From JAQUGA01 sp964521105 (lineage in GTDB: Bacteria; Bacteroidota; Bacteroidia; Bacteroidales; WCHB1-69), in contig CAZFPO010000109.1 in assembly GCA_964521105.1 (NCBI GenBank), positions 1 to 9,799 of the forward strand: a DNA stretch of 9,799 bases, in the 5' to 3' direction. The notes beneath the pieces are model-generated. The model saw only the letters and a program-made list of their open reading frames with translations. It was not told where the DNA came from and ran no database searches. Below are positions 6,802 through 9,799 of the stretch, in pieces. Numbering within the stretch: position 1 is the stretch's first letter; each line of letters starts with the position of its first letter. A program made the position numbers and the translations under genes.

Positions 6802-8913
6802 ATGAATAGAAAAAATATTTTAGCAATAATACTTTTATCAATCAGTTTTCATATTATGGCACAGGACAAATCAATTACGAACAATCCATTAATTCAAGAA
6901 TGGGAAACACCATATCAAACCGCTCCTTTTGACAAAATCAAAGTAGAACATTATATTCCTGCTTTCGATTATGCGTTAGCTAAAGCTCGCGAAGAAGTAA
7001 AAGCAATATACGAATCAAAAGAGAAACCCACGTTTAAAAACACCATCGAGGCAATGGAATATAGTGGAGCTTTACTCAATAAAATTAGTGGAGTTTTCTA
7101 CAATATGCTCGAGTGTGAATCTACCGATGAATTGCAAAATGCGGCAACGATAATTATGCCTAAAATGACGGAATTCGGCAACGATATTTCGCTTAATCCC
7201 GTTTTATTTAACCGTGTTAAAGAAGTATACAATAATAAAGACAAAGCTAATTTTACCAAAATTCAACTTCGTTTATTAGAAAAAACATACAAAGGATTTA
7301 TTCGTAGTGGAGCCAATTTAGACGAAAAAGGAAAAGCTCGTTACCGCGAAATTTCTTCTGAATTATCCGACCTTGGATTAAAATTTAATCAAAATCTTTT
7401 AAAAGAAAATAGTGCATTCACCCTACATATTACCAATAAAGCTGACTTAGCAGGGTTGCCCGAATCAGCTATTGAAATGGGTGCTATGGCTGCCAAACAA
7501 AAAGGCTTGGATGGCTGGCTTTTCGACCTTTCAATGCCTAGTTATATGGCTTTTATGAAATATTCCGACAATCGTGAACTTCGTAAAAAAATGTATATCG
7601 CTTACAATTCTCGTTGTTACAAAGGTGATGAATTTGACAACTCTAAAATCATTCTTCGCATTACAGAACTCCGCCTCGAAATGGCTAAATTGCTGGGATA
7701 TAACACCTATGCCGAATACGTTTTAGAAGAACGAATGGCTAAAAATTCCAAAACAGTTATGGATTTTCTGAACAAACTTTTTGATGCTTCCATCGAATTT
7801 GCTAAAGCCGATTACACAGAACTTTCTAATTTCGCCTCAAAAAATGGCTTAAGCGATAAACTTCAAAAATGGGACTGGGCATACTATTCCGAAAAATTAA
7901 AAAGTGAAAAATTTAATATTGACGATGAACAGTTAAAACCATATTTTAAATTAGAAAATGTAAAAAATGGTATTTTCAAGTTGAGCGAAATGCTTTATGG
8001 ACTTAAATTCAAAAAAAATACAAAAATACCTGTTTACAATCCCGATGTTGAAGTATACGAAGTAATGGACGAAAAAGGTGCTTTATTAGCTATTCTTTAT
8101 CTCGACTTTTTCCCTCGTGAATCAAAAAGTAATGGAGCTTGGATGACCTCTTTCAAAGATCAATACATGAAAAATGGAGTTGACCATCGTCCACAAATTC
8201 AGGTAGTTTGCAATTTCACAAAACCAACTGCAGATAAACCTTCTTTGCTAACATTTGATGAAGTTAGCACTTTCCTTCACGAATTTGGACATGCACTACA
8301 CGGAATGTTATCGCAAAACATTTATCCATCACTAACAGGAACGTCTGTTTACCGCGATTTTGTTGAACTCCCATCACAATTTATGGAAAACTATGCAACA
8401 GAACAAAAATTCTTGAATTTATTCGCTTTTCATTACGTCAAAGGCGATACACTTCCTGTAGCTATGATTAATAAAATCAGAGATTTTAATAATTTCCAAG
8501 CAGGTTATGTTATGATTCGACAATTAATGTTCGGAATGTTGGATATGAGCTGGCATTCTATTAGCGAGCCTGTAAATATTTCCGTTTCGGATTTTGAACG
8601 TAATGCCATTTCAAAATTAGAGTTTCTACCTATAGTTGAAGGAGTAAATGTAAGTGTAGCTTATAGTCATATTTTTGCAGGTGGTTATGCAGCAGGCTAT
8701 TATGGATACAAATGGGCGGAAGTTTTAGATGCTGACGCATTCTCATTATTCCAAAAAAATGGCATTTTTGACAAAAAAACAGCTGCTTCATTCCGTAACA
8801 ACATTTTATCAAAAGGTAATTCGGAACATCCAATGGACTTGTATCTTCGTTTCCGTGGACAAGAACCCGATTTGAATGCCCTCTTGAAACGTTCAGGATT
8901 AATCAAAAAATAG
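6802..8913 (+). CDS. Exported M3-family zinc metallopeptidase, peptidyl-dipeptidase Dcp-like
   Basis: A 703-residue M3 peptidase that should cleave short peptides (C-terminal dipeptides, if truly Dcp-like). Residues 1-20 form a Sec signal peptide: basic MNRK, a hydrophobic core, then cleavage probably after MA20 before QDKS, so the enzyme is exported, most likely to the periplasm. No lipobox cysteine is present. The N-terminal segment NPLIQEWETPYQTAPFD and the helical part follow the oligopeptidase A/Dcp pattern. The zinc site is complete: HEFGH at 493-497, with the third ligand E522 in VELPSQ, 29 residues after the first histidine as in thimet oligopeptidase. The FAGGYAAGYYGY loop near the C-terminus is the substrate-binding tyrosine region. 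Length agrees with Dcp (about 680) plus a signal peptide. The ATG at 6802 is chosen over an in-frame ATG at 6742, which lies in the terminator stem and would bury the signal peptide behind 20 residues. Confidence 0.93.
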   Translation: MNRKNILAIILLSISFHIMAQDKSITNNPLIQEWETPYQTAPFDKIKVEHYIPAFDYALAKAREEVKAIYESKEKPTFKNTIEAMEYSGALLNKISGVFYNMLECESTDELQNAATIIMPKMTEFGNDISLNPVLFNRVKEVYNNKDKANFTKIQLRLLEKTYKGFIRSGANLDEKGKARYREISSELSDLGLKFNQNLLKENSAFTLHITNKADLAGLPESAIEMGAMAAKQKGLDGWLFDLSMPSYMAFMKYSDNRELRKKMYIAYNSRCYKGDEFDNSKIILRITELRLEMAKLLGYNTYAEYVLEERMAKNSKTVMDFLNKLFDASIEFAKADYTELSNFASKNGLSDKLQKWDWAYYSEKLKSEKFNIDDEQLKPYFKLENVKNGIFKLSEMLYGLKFKKNTKIPVYNPDVEVYEVMDEKGALLAILYLDFFPRESKSNGAWMTSFKDQYMKNGVDHRPQIQVVCNFTKPTADKPSLLTFDEVSTFLHEFGHALHGMLSQNIYPSLTGTSVYRDFVELPSQFMENYATEQKFLNLFAFHYVKGDTLPVAMINKIRDFNNFQAGYVMIRQLMFGMLDMSWHSISEPVNISVSDFERNAISKLEFLPIVEGVNVSVAYSHIFAGGYAAGYYGYKWAEVLDADAFSLFQKNGIFDKKTAASFRNNILSKGNSEHPMDLYLRFRGQEPDLNALLKRSGLIKK

Positions 8914-9680
8914 TGCAAACATTTCGTTATTTTGCCGAATTACAATACGATGGCACCAACTATAAAGGCTGGCAAATTCAACCTAATGGCAATACTGTAC
9001 AAGCTGAATTAGAAAATGCCTTGGGCTTAATTTTACAAGAAAAAATTTCAATTACCGGTGCTGGCAGAACAGACACTGGCGTTCATGCCAGATATTTCGT
9101 TGCTCATTTCGACACTTATCACGATTTGGATGAAACCAATTGCGAACAATTAGTCTATAAATTAAATCGTTTCTTACCCGAAAGTATTAGTTTTCAAAGC
9201 ATTCGGAAAGTAAGCAAGGATGCACATGCCCGTTTTGATGCCATAAGTCGAACATACAAATATTACATTAGTCGAAAAAAAAATCCCTTTCTCGAAAAAT
9301 ACTCTTGGTTTGTGTATGGAGATATCAACATTGATTTAATGAACATCGCCTCAAACTCTCTAAAACTACATGATGATTTTACCAGTTTTTCGAAACTTCA
9401 TACTCAAACCAAGACAAATTTTTGTAAAATCAGCCATGCCGAATGGACGCAAGAAGGCGAAACGCTGATTTTCACTATTACCGCCGACCGTTTTCTCCGA
9501 AATATGGTTCGAGCTATTGTAGGTACATTAATTGATATAGGGCGAGGACAAATTTCTCTTGAAGAATTCAATGAAGCGATTCTTTCCAAAAACCGACAAG
9601 AAACCGGACAATCAGCTCCAGCTCAAGGTTTGTTTTTAGAAGACATTAAATATCCAAAATCTATTTTTGATTTGACATGA
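8913..9680 (+). CDS. truA: tRNA pseudouridine(38-40) synthase TruA
   Basis: A 255-residue enzyme that isomerises uridines 38-40 in the anticodon stem-loop of many tRNAs. The catalytic aspartate is D54 in GAGRTDTGVHA (49-59). Other family marks are the N-terminal ELQYDGTNYKGWQ (9-21), KDAHARFDA (102-110), SRTYKYYI (112-119), the FLRNMVRAIVGTL helix (194-206) and the closing APAQGLFL. The start is GTG at 8913, sharing its G with the stop of the peptidase gene (TAGTG). No ATG is in frame until residue 143, well past the catalytic site, so GTG is nearly forced. The one-base overlap implies co-transcription and translational coupling with the peptidase. No functional link between the two is known to me. 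The stop overlaps the left foot of the inverted repeat at 9680-9738. Confidence 0.96.
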   Translation: MQTFRYFAELQYDGTNYKGWQIQPNGNTVQAELENALGLILQEKISITGAGRTDTGVHARYFVAHFDTYHDLDETNCEQLVYKLNRFLPESISFQSIRKVSKDAHARFDAISRTYKYYISRKKNPFLEKYSWFVYGDINIDLMNIASNSLKLHDDFTSFSKLHTQTKTNFCKISHAEWTQEGETLIFTITADRFLRNMVRAIVGTLIDIGRGQISLEEFNEAILSKNRQETGQSAPAQGLFLEDIKYPKSIFDLT

Positions 9681-9738
9681 ACAAAGTCGTCCTCCGACTA
9701 TATCCGCAATTGCCGAAGTAGTCGGGGGACAACTTGTT
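9680..9738. repeat. GC-rich imperfect inverted repeat at the truA 3' end
   Basis: The left arm GTCGTCCTCCGACTA (9686-9700) pairs with the right arm TAGTCGGGGGACAAC (9719-9733): 13 Watson-Crick pairs, one T-G wobble and one C-A mismatch. The stem continues outward with AACAA (9680-9684) against TTGTT (9734-9738) across a one-base bulge. The 18-base loop contains the palindrome GCAATTGC. The arms are about 60 percent GC in otherwise AT-rich sequence. No T tract follows on the + strand (AGATT then 12 A's), and none is placed to serve the - strand, so it is not a standard intrinsic terminator. It could still protect the 3' end of the transcript, or be a dispersed palindromic element. The rest of the window (9739-9799) is AT-rich with no gene seen. 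Confidence 0.75.
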
Positions 9739-9799
9739 AGATTAAAAAAAAAAAATGATTACTTAATGTTATACCTAAATTCATTTTTATAGCTAATTC

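Noticed and set aside
8630..8918. Minus-strand frames opposite the peptidase C-terminus
   Set aside because: They are antisense shadows over a region with clear family conservation on the + strand, with no promoter or leader.
9677..9721. Tiny frame with ATG overlapping the truA stop (ATGA)
   Set aside because: Only 14 codons and coded by the left arm and loop of the inverted repeat; no sign of a protein.
1..9799. Search for CRISPR arrays, insertion sequences, phage, toxin-antitoxin or defence genes
   Set aside because: No direct-repeat array, transposase, recombinase or nuclease was seen; nearly all sequence is accounted for by intact, mostly housekeeping genes.

Overview
The window comes from an AT-rich member of the Bacteroidota, probably a Bacteroidales-like lineage. 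The evidence is a C-terminal type IX secretion (T9SS) sorting domain, promoters of the Bacteroidota -33/-7 type (TTTG ... TAnnTTTG), A-rich leaders without clear Shine-Dalgarno sites, and the protein sequences of the housekeeping genes. All genes lie on the + strand and look intact, except the first, which is cut by the window edge.

Layout: (1) 1-465, the 3' end of a secreted T9SS-substrate protein, closed by a hairpin terminator. (2) 592-1611, a family 2 glycosyltransferase whose promoter lies so close to its ATG that the mRNA may be leaderless. (3) 1747-1817, tRNA-Gln(UUG) with its own promoter and a strong terminator. (4) 1905-6684, the conserved rimP-nusA-infB cluster (ribosome maturation factor, transcription factor NusA, initiation factor IF2). 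It ends near a strong terminator at 6740-6779. (5) 6802-8913, an exported M3 zinc metallopeptidase of the Dcp type, followed with a one-base stop/start overlap by truA (8913-9680, tRNA pseudouridine synthase). (6) From the truA stop onward, a GC-rich imperfect inverted repeat at 9680-9738, then AT-rich sequence with no recognisable gene to the window end.

The core theme is translation and transcription machinery: a tRNA, a 30S maturation factor, NusA, IF2 and a tRNA-modifying enzyme. A cell-surface or secretion theme stands at the left edge and an exported peptidase on the right. I see no defence system, CRISPR array, phage, insertion sequence or novel gene cluster. The region is largely conserved housekeeping sequence. 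The points worth a second look are small: the possible leaderless start, the tRNA-terminator junction ahead of rimP, a motif present three times in the IF2 linker, two misleading long start choices, and the palindromic element after truA.
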